This document shows, piece by piece, positions 19,169-27,571 of a stretch of DNA of 64,000 nucleotides. This DNA is from Streptomyces sp. NBC_01454 (GTDB lineage Bacteria; Actinomycetota; Actinomycetes; Streptomycetales; Streptomycetaceae): the NCBI RefSeq assembly GCF_036227565.1, contig NZ_CP109460.1, positions 4,340,001 to 4,404,000 on the forward strand, written 5' to 3'. The notes below the pieces were generated by a model that ran no database searches, was not told the origin of the DNA, and worked only from the letters and a program-made list of their open reading frames with translations. Position 1 is the stretch's first letter, and every line of letters begins with the position of its first letter. A program made the translations under genes and the position numbers.

Positions 19169-20356
19169 TCAGAGCTTCTGCAGCCGGCCGGCCGCCTCCC
19201 GCAGGACGTCCACGCCCTTGCAGAACGCGAAGCGGACGTAGGGCGCACCCTCGTCCTTGTGGTCGTAGAACACGGCGTTGGGGATGGCGACGACGCCGGC
19301 GCGTTCGGGCAGGGCGCGGCAGAAGGCGAAGCCGTCGTCGTGGCCGAGGGGGCGGATGTCGGTGGTGATGAAGTAGGTGCCGGAGGGGGCATAGACGCGG
19401 AAGCCGGCGTCGGACAGTCCGCGTGCCAGGACGTCGCGCTTGGTCCGCAGGTCCTCGCGCAGGCCGGTGTAGTAGCTGTCCGGCAGGGCGAGTGCCTCGG
19501 CGACGGCGTACTGGAAGGGGCCGGCGGAGACGTAGGTGAGGAACTGCTTGGCCGCGCGGACGGCGGTGACCAGCTCGGCGGGCGCGGTGACCCAGCCGAC
19601 CTTCCAGCCGGTGAAGGAGAAGGTCTTGCCGGCCGAGCTGATGGTGACGGTGCGTTCGCGCATGCCGGGGAACGACGCGAGGGGGACGTGCTCGCCCTCG
19701 AACACCAGGTGTTCGTAGACCTCGTCGGTGACGACGAGGAGATCGCGCTCGACGGCGAGGCGGGCGATCTCGGCGAGTTCCCCGGCGGACAGGACCGTGC
19801 CGGTGGGGTTGTGCGGGGTGTTCAGGAGGATGAGGCGGGTGTGGTCGGTGACGGCGTCGCGCAGCTCGTCGAGGTCGAGGCGGTAGGCACCGGCCTCCGG
19901 GTCCGGGCGCAGGGTCACCGGGACGCGCCGGGCGCCCGCCATCGCGATGCACGCGGCGTAGGAGTCGTAGTACGGCTCCAGCGCGATGACCTCGTCGCCC
20001 GGCTCCAGCAGCGCCAGCAGTGCGGCCGCAATGGCCTCGGTGGCGCCCGCGGTGACCAGGACCTCGGTGTCGGGGTCGTAGGACAGGCCGCGGTGCCCGT
20101 AGAAGCGCTCCTGGTGGGCGGCGACGGCGGTGCGCAGCTCCGGGACGCCGGGGCCGGGCGGGTACTGGTTGCCGCGGCCGTCGCGCAGGGCGCGCACCGC
20201 GGCCTCCCTGACCTCCGGGGGACCGTCGGCGTCGGGAAAGCCCTGGCCGAGGTTGATGGAGCCGGTCCGTACGGCAAGTGCCGACATTTCGGCGAAGATC
20301 GTGGTGCCGAATTCGGCGAGGCGGCGGTTGAGCAGCGGTCGGTCCATGCCGGCCAT
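19169..20356 (-). CDS. class I/II PLP-dependent aminotransferase (DapC/kynurenine aminotransferase type)
   Basis: The product is 395 residues. Motifs of the aspartate-aminotransferase fold are present: INLGQGFPDADGP, VTAGATEAIAAAL, LNTPHNPTG, the cofactor Asp in VVTDEVYEHLVF, the Schiff-base Lys in SSAGKTFSFTGWKVGW, and the carboxylate-binding Arg in PYVRFAFCKG. Close relatives are called N-succinyl-diaminopimelate aminotransferase, methionine aminotransferase or kynurenine aminotransferase, and sequence alone does not separate them. A complete kynurenine operon lies 9.5 kb away, but nothing shows the two act together. Confidence 0.9.
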   Translation of the reverse strand: MAGMDRPLLNRRLAEFGTTIFAEMSALAVRTGSINLGQGFPDADGPPEVREAAVRALRDGRGNQYPPGPGVPELRTAVAAHQERFYGHRGLSYDPDTEVLVTAGATEAIAAALLALLEPGDEVIALEPYYDSYAACIAMAGARRVPVTLRPDPEAGAYRLDLDELRDAVTDHTRLILLNTPHNPTGTVLSAGELAEIARLAVERDLLVVTDEVYEHLVFEGEHVPLASFPGMRERTVTISSAGKTFSFTGWKVGWVTAPAELVTAVRAAKQFLTYVSAGPFQYAVAEALALPDSYYTGLREDLRTKRDVLARGLSDAGFRVYAPSGTYFITTDIRPLGHDDGFAFCRALPERAGVVAIPNAVFYDHKDEGAPYVRFAFCKGVDVLREAAGRLQKL

Positions 20357-20546
20357 CCTCCGCCGAACCTCTGGAGTTCCTCAACTGTGCTTTGAGACCG
20401 CGTGGCCTGGGCATCAGCCCCGCACGAAGGACAGTGACGGCCGTCGACGAGGACGGCCACCGGCGCGGGACGGCGCCGGGGCGGCGCACCGGGCGCCGGA
20501 CGGAGCGGATGCCTCGCTTCGGGGGAGCGAAAGGAGTGTGAGGCAC

Positions 20547-20819
20547 ATGGGGATCGTGATGTTTCTCGTGATCTGCGCGGCGGTCATCGGGCTGGTGGCC
20601 CTGGCCTCGCGGGGCGGTACCGGGCGCGGGGGAAGCTCCGGCAGTTCGGGCGGCTGGTGGGCCGGCGGTGACAGCTCGGGCGGCGGCCACCACGGCGGCG
20701 GGCACCACGGCGGCGGGCACCACGGCGGTGGGCACCACGGGTGCGGCGGCGGCCACTCCTGCGGGGGCGGTGGCTGTGGTGGTGGCGGTGGCTGCGGTGG
20801 CGGAGGCGGCAGTTCCTGA
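20547..20819 (+). CDS. small membrane peptide with Gly/His/Cys-rich tail
   Basis: The product is 90 residues, with the start set by AAGGAG. One N-terminal membrane helix (MGIVMFLVICAAVIGLVALAS) is followed by a Gly/Ser linker with two Trp. Then come four HHGGG-type pentapeptide repeats and a Cys/Gly stretch (CGGGHSCGGGGCGGGGGC). His pairs and spaced Cys suggest metal binding on one side of the membrane. It is encoded by 15-bp DNA repeats. No family is known to me. Position near the DUF2617 and spermidine-synthase genes is the only context. Confidence 0.65.
   Translation: MGIVMFLVICAAVIGLVALASRGGTGRGGSSGSSGGWWAGGDSSGGGHHGGGHHGGGHHGGGHHGCGGGHSCGGGGCGGGGGCGGGGGSS
20688..20738 (+). repeat. 15-bp tandem repeat encoding HHGGG
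   Basis: Three full units and a partial fourth of CACCACGGCGGYGGG in the small Gly/His-rich gene. Confidence 0.85.
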
Positions 20820-20875
20820 TTCGTGGGGACCGCTTTTCACGGCATGATGCGGGGGGCTCATTGCTCATCGCATAT

Positions 20876-20919
20876 GCGTACGGCGGGTGCGGGGGGAAAC
20901 CCCAACACCCGCCGTACGC
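20876..20919 (+). terminator. terminator after the Gly/His-rich peptide gene
   Basis: GCGTACGGCGGGTG / CACCCGCCGTACGC, a perfect 14-bp stem with further GGGG/CCCC pairing in the loop, followed by TTGGTTGTT. Confidence 0.8.
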
Positions 20920-21145
20920 TTGGTTGTTGAACAACTGAACTGCAAGGCCCCCGCGCGGATGTAAACCCGGGTGGAGATGGGTAAAAGCGCTGTGGGCGAC
21001 CGGGCTTTCATGATTCCCTCTTCATCAGAGAATCCCCCACGTTCTCCGATCCCACGTGGGCACGAGCCGGCAGGCAGTCGTACATTCCTGATCCTTCTCG
21101 GGCGGGCCGGCCCACCATTCCACTGCGTGCTTGCGGAGCCGACCC
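20920..21145. other. upstream region of the DUF2617 gene with an inverted repeat
   Basis: No gene seen. CCCACGT (21036-21042) and ACGTGGG (21054-21060) form an inverted repeat across 11 bases, a possible operator for the DUF2617/spermidine-synthase genes. Confidence 0.4.
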
Positions 21146-21745
21146 ATGCTCACCACTTTGACAGCGGCGTACACCGATACCCGTGCATCCGACCTGGCCT
21201 GGGCGCTGGGCAGGGAACCCCTGCCGGCGCTCGCCGTACTCGATCTTCAACTCCATGGCGCACAGCTGCAGTTGAGGCTGCTCGGCGCCTCTCACCAGGT
21301 GCTCCTGGAGGAGGAGCGCGGTACGTGCTCCGAAACGGTCGCCTGTATGCCGGGCAGCAGCACTCCGCTGCCGCTCGGTGTGGCGAAGCGGCTGGGGGAG
21401 TGGGAGTACGAATTCGCCGCCCATGTGGAGACCCTTTCGCGCGGCTCGTTCGCCGGGCGGGCGCAGGAATTGCTCGCGCTGGTGGCCGAGCATCCGCACG
21501 GCCTGGCCGGGACGTTTCCCGGTTCGCCGCACGCCTTCACCGCGATGCTGGCGCAGTGTCAGCAGGGGCAGGTGCGCTGGCGGACCTGGCACGCGTATCC
21601 GCAGGAGGGACGCTTGGTGGCCACCCGTACCCGCGTGGGCGTACGGACGGCGGTCGCGGCGGTCCAGCGGGAACCGGGCGAAAGTGACCGGTCCGGTCGG
21701 CGGGAGCATGCGGGGGCGTGGGCGGGACGAGGAGCGCGAGCGTGA
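21146..21745 (+). CDS. DUF2617 family protein
   Basis: The product is 199 residues. The N-terminal 160 residues match the DUF2617 pattern (MLTTLTAAYTDTRASDLAWALG, LALLDLQLHGAQLQLRLLGASHQV, WEYEFAAHVE, WRTWHAYPQEGRLVATRT), with a Gly/Arg-rich disordered tail. An upstream in-frame TTG was not preferred. In many actinobacteria DUF2617 genes sit with a spermidine-synthase homologue and DUF350, DUF4178 and DUF4247. Here only the synthase follows, 178 bp downstream. The biochemical role is unknown. Confidence 0.82.
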   Translation: MLTTLTAAYTDTRASDLAWALGREPLPALAVLDLQLHGAQLQLRLLGASHQVLLEEERGTCSETVACMPGSSTPLPLGVAKRLGEWEYEFAAHVETLSRGSFAGRAQELLALVAEHPHGLAGTFPGSPHAFTAMLAQCQQGQVRWRTWHAYPQEGRLVATRTRVGVRTAVAAVQREPGESDRSGRREHAGAWAGRGARA

Positions 21746-21923
21746 TGCGCCGGGGGTGTGGAGGTCCAGCGGGGCGCGAAGGGCGGGGTGCGCGCGGTCT
21801 GTGCAGCGCGAATGCCCCCGCGGCGCCCTGTGTGCCCGCGCCGTCCCAACTGCCGTGCGGTGCCCGCAGACTGTACTCGTGTGGGTGACGGAGAGCCACG
21901 GAATCGTCACGTAACGTTCACGC

Positions 21924-23642
21924 ATGATCGACCCGTCAGATCCCGCTCCCACCGGAGTCGTCGGGCCGCCGGAGGACCTGACACCGGCGCGGCTGCCCGT
22001 GCCGGCCGGGCTCGGCCGACTGCTCGTCCTCGGCGTCGTCTTCGTCTGCGCCGCCTGCGGTCTGGTCTATGAACTCGAACTCGTCGCGCTGGCCACGTAT
22101 TTGGTGGGCGACTCCGTCACCCAGGCCTCGGTCGTGCTGTCCGTCATGGTCTTCGCGATGGGGGTGGGCGCGCTGCTCGCCAAGCGGCTGCGCTGCCGGG
22201 CGGCGGTCGGCTTCGGCGCGGTCGAGGCGGGCCTCGCGCTGGTCGGCGGCGCCTCCGCGATGGCGCTCTACGCCTGCTTCGCATGGTTCGGCCAGTCCCG
22301 CTCCGCGCTCGTCGGCTTCTCCCTGGCCATCGGCATCCTGATCGGTGCCGAGGTGCCGCTGCTGATGACGCTGATCCAGCGGGTGCGGCGGCAGGACGCG
22401 AGCGGTGCGGTCGCCGACCTCTTCGCCGCGGACTATGTCGGTGCGCTCGTCGGCGGCCTGGCCTTTCCCTTCCTCCTGCTGCCGAGCTTCGGCCAGCTGA
22501 CCGGCGCGCTGCTGACCGGCGGCGTCAACGCGGTGGCTGGGGGCGTGCTGGTGCTGTGGCTCTTCCGCCGCGATCTGACCGTCCGCGCCCGCTGGGCGCT
22601 GCTCGGCGTCAACGCCCTGGTCCTCGCGCTGCTGGCCATGGGCGTGGTGCTGGCCACGCCGTTCGAACGGGCCGCCCGGCAGGCGGTGTACGGCTCCTCG
22701 GCGCGGGTCGCGGTGCAGACCGGCATCCAGGAGGTGGTGATGACCGGCGGCACGGGCGACGGAGCCGGTGCGGGGCGGGGGAGGAAAGGTTCCGGCGGGC
22801 CGCTGGCGCTGTATCTGGACGGCCGGCTGCGGGTCAGCGCGGAAACCGAGTTCCGTTACCACGAAGCGCTGGTGCATCCGGCGATGGCGGGCGGTCCGCA
22901 CCGCCGGGTGCTGGTCCTCGGCGGCGGCGACGGGCTCGCGGTGCGCGAGATCCTGCGCTATCGCTCGGTCCGCTCGGTGACCGTCGTCGAACTCGACCCG
23001 GGCGTCCTGCGGTTGGCGCGGACCGACCCGGGCCTGTCCCGGCTCAACCGGCACTCGCTCGCCGATCCACGGGTGAGGGTGGTGACCGAGGACGCCTTCG
23101 ACTGGCTGCGGCAGCAGGGGATGAGACGCCGGCGGCAGACCCCCTATGACGTCATCGTCTCCGATCTTCCCGACCCCGGGATCGCCGCGAGCACCAAGCT
23201 CTACTCACAGGAGTTCTACGGTCTCGCCGCGCGGGTGCTGGCCGGTGACGGGCGGCTGGTGGTGCACGCCGGGCCGCCGGTCGAACGGGCGCGGCTGTAC
23301 TGGACGGTGGAGGCGACCATCCGCTCCGTGGGCCTGGCGACCGTGCCGTACCGCGTGCCCGGCCGGCTCGCGTCCTTCTACGGAGGCCCGGACCGCACGT
23401 CGCACCCTCTCCCGCTGGTGGACGCGGAGGTGCCCGCCGCCGCGCCCTCGGCCGGGCGGGGGCGGTACTGGGGCTTCCTCCTGGCCTCGCGGCACCGCCT
23501 GCGGTTCGGTCTGGCGCCCGACGCGCCCCCGCTGGCGGGCCTCGGCCGGGAGGAACTGGAGGCCGGCCGGCGGGGGGCGGTCCGTGACCGCATCCCGGGT
23601 CTGCCGGCGTCGACGCTGATACATCCGCGCTATCGCGGCTGA
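21924..23642 (+). CDS. membrane-fused spermidine synthase-like aminopropyltransferase
   Basis: The product is 572 residues. The first about 240 residues hold seven or eight membrane helices ([39 protein letters not shown] and so on). The C-terminal half is a SpeE-type Rossmann domain: [26 protein letters not shown], the SAM loop [32 protein letters not shown], and the catalytic-type [11 protein letters not shown] (the D in place of the usual SpeE DSTDP context). The membrane domain and the altered catalytic context suggest a substrate other than putrescine. It probably forms a unit with the DUF2617 gene upstream. Confidence 0.85.
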   Translation: MIDPSDPAPTGVVGPPEDLTPARLPVPAGLGRLLVLGVVFVCAACGLVYELELVALATYLVGDSVTQASVVLSVMVFAMGVGALLAKRLRCRAAVGFGAVEAGLALVGGASAMALYACFAWFGQSRSALVGFSLAIGILIGAEVPLLMTLIQRVRRQDASGAVADLFAADYVGALVGGLAFPFLLLPSFGQLTGALLTGGVNAVAGGVLVLWLFRRDLTVRARWALLGVNALVLALLAMGVVLATPFERAARQAVYGSSARVAVQTGIQEVVMTGGTGDGAGAGRGRKGSGGPLALYLDGRLRVSAETEFRYHEALVHPAMAGGPHRRVLVLGGGDGLAVREILRYRSVRSVTVVELDPGVLRLARTDPGLSRLNRHSLADPRVRVVTEDAFDWLRQQGMRRRRQTPYDVIVSDLPDPGIAASTKLYSQEFYGLAARVLAGDGRLVVHAGPPVERARLYWTVEATIRSVGLATVPYRVPGRLASFYGGPDRTSHPLPLVDAEVPAAAPSAGRGRYWGFLLASRHRLRFGLAPDAPPLAGLGREELEAGRRGAVRDRIPGLPASTLIHPRYRG

Positions 23643-23777
23643 GCGGGGCGGCACCGGAGCCGGCGCGGTCGGCGGCCCGTAGGGGGAGCGTGCGGGCGCG
23701 GTCCGGTGCGGTCCGGTGCGCGGAAAAGCGTGCGTGGGCGGGCACGGGTCCGGGCGTGCTGGGTAGGCTCCCATGTC

Positions 23778-24695
23778 ATGGAGCATGAGGTGTACGTTCC
23801 GTTTCCCGTCGGGACCGTGCGGCAGGCGCTCACCGAGCCCGAGCGGGTGGCGCGCTGTGTCCCAGGAGTCCAGCTCGATGCCGACGCGGCCCCCCGGCGC
23901 GCGGAGGGACGGCTGCGGCTGCGCATCGGAAGCTCCACCATCACCTATCGCGGCTCGCTGACGGTCGCCGCCGCGGACGACACCCCTGGTGGTGACGGTG
24001 CGGCCGCCGTGGTGACCTTCGAGGCGAAGGGCGCCGAGTCGCGCGGCGACGGGGCGGCGGTGCTGTCCCTGACCCTGCGGCTGTTCCCGGCCACCGAGCC
24101 CGGCCCCGGTACGCGACTGGTCTGCTCCGGCACGGTGCACAGCGACGGCCGGCTCGCCGAGGCCACCGGTCACGCCGCGGCGGTGGCCGGCCGCCGGCTG
24201 CTGGACCGCTTCGCGGCGAACCTGACGGAGGAGCTGCGGCAGCGGCCGGCGGGGCAGCCCGGGGGCGGCGCGGAGTCCGGGGCGTCCGGTACCGAGGTAC
24301 CGCCGCCGACACGGGACCCGCTCGACGAGGAGGACACCCTCGGGACGGCGGACACCGGCGGGGTGGCCGGTGCCGAGGACCTCGATGCCGTCGAGGACCT
24401 CGACGCGGACGAGGCGGCGGACGCCTTCCACGCCGCGCACGAGGAGCGGCCGGAGCACGCGTACGGCCATGACGAGGACGGGCTCGCCCCCGCCGAGGCC
24501 GCTCATGCCCGCCGGACGATGATCGGGCGCAGCGCGGAGGAGGTCGACCACGCCCCGCCGCGCGGGCGGTATGCGCCGGTGCCCGCGCCCGAACCGCATA
24601 CCGCCTCGATGACGCTGCGCTGGGCGGCGCCCGCCGCCGCGGTCGTGCTGGCGTCCGCCGTGGTCGTCGGCCGGGTACTGCGCCGGCGCCGCTGA
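23778..24695 (+). CDS. SRPBCC (CoxG-like) protein with C-terminal membrane anchor
   Basis: The product is 305 residues. Residues 1-150 form a START/SRPBCC fold of the CoxG type: MEHEVYVPFPVGTVRQALTEPERVARCVPG and GRLRLRIGSSTITYRGSL, ending GRRLLDRFAANLTEEL. A long acidic disordered linker (about 160-270) leads to one membrane helix (AAPAAAVVLASAVVVGRVL) and RRRR. CoxG binds CO-dehydrogenase membrane complexes, but isolated actinobacterial copies have unknown ligands. No cox genes are nearby. Confidence 0.82.
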   Translation: MEHEVYVPFPVGTVRQALTEPERVARCVPGVQLDADAAPRRAEGRLRLRIGSSTITYRGSLTVAAADDTPGGDGAAAVVTFEAKGAESRGDGAAVLSLTLRLFPATEPGPGTRLVCSGTVHSDGRLAEATGHAAAVAGRRLLDRFAANLTEELRQRPAGQPGGGAESGASGTEVPPPTRDPLDEEDTLGTADTGGVAGAEDLDAVEDLDADEAADAFHAAHEERPEHAYGHDEDGLAPAEAAHARRTMIGRSAEEVDHAPPRGRYAPVPAPEPHTASMTLRWAAPAAAVVLASAVVVGRVLRRRR

Positions 24696-24780
24696 CCTCG
24701 CCGTTCGCGGGCCGCGACGGCCGGTTGCCGGGCGGCCGGGGTCCCGCGCGCCGTACCCGGGCCCCGCTAGGGTCGCCTGC

Positions 24781-25674
24781 GTGAGTACCGACAACACCAC
24801 GCAGAGCGCAGCGCGGACCGAGGCGCCGGAGGGCGTACGGCTGGCCGCTGGAGACGCCGAAGTGATCGTCCGGCCGGACAACGGCTGCCGGATCGCCGGC
24901 CTCCGTGTCGGCGGCACGGAGCTGCTGCGGCAGGGCGACCATTACGGCTGCTTCCCGATGGTTCCGTGGTGCGGCAGGCTCGATCACGGGCAGTTCCGCA
25001 GCGGTGTCGCCGTGGGCAAGCGGGCGCACGTCGGCGCCGAACTGCACCAGATGCCGCTCAATGCCGCGCCGCACGCCATCCACGGCACCGGCCGCAACCT
25101 CCGCTGGCGGACGGCGCGTTCGAGCGCCACGGAAGCGGTCTTCACCTATGAGCTCACCGACCCGGCGGCCCCCTGGCCGTACCCGGGCCGGGTCACCCAG
25201 CTCGTCGAACTGGCCGGGGACGGCGGCTCGCTGACCGTCACTCTGGGGGTCGAGACGATCGATGACTCCTTCCCCGCCCAGGCCGGCTGGCACCCCTGGT
25301 TCCTGCGGAACCTGGGGGAGGGCGGCGAGGACGTCCGCCTCGACTTCGCGCCCGAGTGGCAGGAGGAGCGGGGCGAGGACCATCTCCCGACCGGCCGGCG
25401 GATCCCGCCGGTGCCGGGCCCCTGGGACGACTGCTTCGGTATGCCGCAGGGCGTGGAGGCCACGCTCACCTGGCCGGGCCGGCTGGAGCTGACGGTCAGC
25501 AGCCGCGCCGAGTGGGTGGTGATCTACGACGAGCAGGAGGCCGCGGTCTGTGTCGAGCCGCAGTCCGGGCCGCCGAACGGCCTCAACACCATGCCGCGCC
25601 TGGTCACACCCATCGATCCGCTGGAGATCTCCATGACCTGGAGCTGGCGGAGCCTGTCCGGGGACAGCGCCTAA
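24781..25674 (+). CDS. aldose 1-epimerase family protein
   Basis: The product is 297 residues from a GTG. It shows the galactose-mutarotase beta-sandwich pattern: IVRPDNGCRIAGLRVGG, the substrate His in HAIHGTGRNLRW, PAQAGWHPWFLR with the second His, and the C-terminal Glu in AVCVEPQSGPPNG. It interconverts sugar anomers, but which sugar is not evident. It ends 10 bases before pyrE's first ATG. Confidence 0.85.
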   Translation: MSTDNTTQSAARTEAPEGVRLAAGDAEVIVRPDNGCRIAGLRVGGTELLRQGDHYGCFPMVPWCGRLDHGQFRSGVAVGKRAHVGAELHQMPLNAAPHAIHGTGRNLRWRTARSSATEAVFTYELTDPAAPWPYPGRVTQLVELAGDGGSLTVTLGVETIDDSFPAQAGWHPWFLRNLGEGGEDVRLDFAPEWQEERGEDHLPTGRRIPPVPGPWDDCFGMPQGVEATLTWPGRLELTVSSRAEWVVIYDEQEAAVCVEPQSGPPNGLNTMPRLVTPIDPLEISMTWSWRSLSGDSA

Positions 25675-25678
25675 GCTC

Positions 25679-26227
25679 ATGCGTATGAGTGACGACGTGC
25701 GCGGCGCGCTGCTGCAGCAGATCAAGGACAAGGCCGTGGTGCACGGCAAGGTGACGCTTTCCTCCGGCAAGGAGGCCGACTACTACATCGACCTGCGCCG
25801 GATCACCCTGGACGGCGAGGCCGCGCCGCTGGTCGGGCAGCTGATGCTGGACCTGACCGCCGAGCTGGACTACGACGCGGTCGGCGGGCTCACGCTCGGT
25901 GCCGACCCGGTCGCGACGTCGATGCTGCACGCCTCCGCCGCGCGCGGCCGGCGGCTGGACTCCTTCGTCGTCCGCAAGGCGCAGAAGGCGCACGGGATGC
26001 AGCGCCGTATCGAGGGCCCGGACATCACGGGCCGCCGGGTCCTGGTCGTCGAGGACACCTCCACCACCGGCGGCTCGCCGCTGACCGCCGTCGAGGCGGC
26101 GCGGGAGGCGGGCGCCGAGGTCGTCGCGGTGGCGACGATCGTGGACCGGGGGGCCGCGTCGGCCATCGCCGAGGCCGGTCTGCCGTACCTCACCGGCTAC
26201 CAGCTCGGTGACCTCGGCCTGGGCTGA
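25679..26227 (+). CDS. pyrE: orotate phosphoribosyltransferase
   Basis: The product is 182 residues (a second ATG at 25685 is possible). The substrate hood VTLSSGKEADYYIDLRRITL and the PRPP-binding motif VLVVEDTSTTGGSPL are both clear, and LGADPVATSM matches the family. It joins orotate to PRPP in pyrimidine synthesis. It sits directly behind the epimerase gene with no terminator, so it may be cotranscribed with it. Confidence 0.95.
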   Translation: MRMSDDVRGALLQQIKDKAVVHGKVTLSSGKEADYYIDLRRITLDGEAAPLVGQLMLDLTAELDYDAVGGLTLGADPVATSMLHASAARGRRLDSFVVRKAQKAHGMQRRIEGPDITGRRVLVVEDTSTTGGSPLTAVEAAREAGAEVVAVATIVDRGAASAIAEAGLPYLTGYQLGDLGLG

Positions 26228-26296
26228 GGTCCGGCCGAGCCCCCCGCTCCGGCGCGGGCGACGGCTCTGAGCTGCGGCTTTGTCGAGGGGCGGCTG

Positions 26297-26310
26297 GTTT
26301 CACGTGAAAC
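26297..26310. promoter_or_regulatory. parS: parS centromere site (ParB binding)
   Basis: GTTTCACGTGAAAC, a perfect 14-bp palindrome identical to the Streptomyces parS core, in the pyrE-fba intergenic region. ParB loads here for origin segregation during sporulation. parS sites cluster around oriC in this genus, so the window is probably within a few hundred kb of the origin. Confidence 0.9.
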
Positions 26311-26446
26311 CGGCCGCCCACTGTGCGAGACGGCCGGGCGGGCAATGCGGTCCGATCGGCCTTGTCTGGGAAGATGTGCTCGGCGAAGTCCTCGCCCCCT
26401 GGTCAGGGCCAAGAACGCACACCCCGCACACACAAGGAGCGGACAG

Positions 26447-27469
26447 ATGCCCATCGCAACCCCCGAGGTCTACAACGAGATGCTGGACCGGGCGAAGGCA
26501 GGAAAGTTCGCCTACCCGGCCATCAACGTCACGTCGACGCAGACGCTGCACGCCGCGCTGCGTGGCTTCGCCGAGGCCGAGAGCGACGGCATCATCCAGA
26601 TCTCCACCGGTGGTGCGGAGTTCCTGGGCGGCCAGTACAAGAAGGACATGGTGACCGGCGCGGTCGCGCTCGCCGAGTTCGCGCACATCGTGGCCGAGAA
26701 GTACGACGTCACCGTCGCGCTGCACACCGACCACTGCCCCAAGGACAAGCTCGACGGCTACGTACGCCCGCTGCTGGACATCTCCGCGGAGCGCGTGGCC
26801 AAGGGCCAGAACCCGCTCTTCCAGTCGCACATGTGGGACGGCTCGGCCGAGAACCTGGCCGACAACCTGGCCATCGGCCAGGAGCTGCTCGCCAAGGCCG
26901 CCGCCGCCAAGATCATTCTTGAGGTCGAGATCACCCCGACCGGCGGCGAGGAGGACGGCGTCACCCACGAGATCAACGACGAGCTCTACACCACGGTCGA
27001 CGACGCGTTGCGCACCGCCGAGGCGCTGGGCCTGGGCGAGAAGGGCCGCTACCTGCTCGCCGCCTCCTTCGGCAACGTCCACGGCGTGTACAAGCCGGGC
27101 AACGTCGTGCTCCGCCCCGAGCTGCTGAAGGACCTCCAGGAGGGCGTGGGCGCCAAGTACGGCATGTCGGCCCCGTTCGACTTCGTCTTCCACGGCGGCT
27201 CCGGCTCCACCGAGCAGGAGATCGCCACCGCGCTGGAGAACGGCGTGGTCAAGATGAACCTGGACACCGACACCCAGTACGCCTTTACCCGCCCGGTCGC
27301 GGACCACATGTTCCGCAACTACGACGGCGTGCTGAAGGTCGACGGCGAGGTCGGCAACAAGAAGACCTACGACCCGCGCAGCTGGGGCAAGCTGGCCGAG
27401 GCCGGCATGGCCAAGCGTGTCACCGAGGCCTGCACCCACCTGCGCTCGGCCGGCACCAAGATCAAGTAG
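26447..27469 (+). CDS. fba: class II fructose-bisphosphate aldolase
   Basis: The product is 340 residues behind AAGGAG. Zinc ligands and active-site motifs are present: ALHTDHCPKDKLDGY, ILEVEITPTGGEEDGV, SFGNVHGVYKPGNVVL, FVFHGGSGST and VKMNLDTDTQYAF. It belongs to the longer (type B-like) class II subgroup found in actinobacteria and yeast. It cleaves fructose-1,6-bisphosphate in glycolysis and works in reverse in gluconeogenesis. Its own promoter must lie in the 220-bp gap that also holds parS. Confidence 0.97.
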   Translation: MPIATPEVYNEMLDRAKAGKFAYPAINVTSTQTLHAALRGFAEAESDGIIQISTGGAEFLGGQYKKDMVTGAVALAEFAHIVAEKYDVTVALHTDHCPKDKLDGYVRPLLDISAERVAKGQNPLFQSHMWDGSAENLADNLAIGQELLAKAAAAKIILEVEITPTGGEEDGVTHEINDELYTTVDDALRTAEALGLGEKGRYLLAASFGNVHGVYKPGNVVLRPELLKDLQEGVGAKYGMSAPFDFVFHGGSGSTEQEIATALENGVVKMNLDTDTQYAFTRPVADHMFRNYDGVLKVDGEVGNKKTYDPRSWGKLAEAGMAKRVTEACTHLRSAGTKIK

Positions 27470-27499
27470 TCCGGGTGGTCCGACCCTTACGGGTTTCGA

Positions 27500-27530
27500 G
27501 GCCCCGCATCTCCTGGTGAGATGCGGGGCC
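27500..27530 (+). terminator. fba terminator
   Basis: GGCCCCGCATCTC / GAGATGCGGGGCC, perfect 13-bp stem with a CTGGT loop, 30 bases after the stop. Confidence 0.82.
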
Positions 27531-27571
27531 TTCGCCGTGCAGACCGCCCTGCCGCCGGGCAAGCTCGCGGT

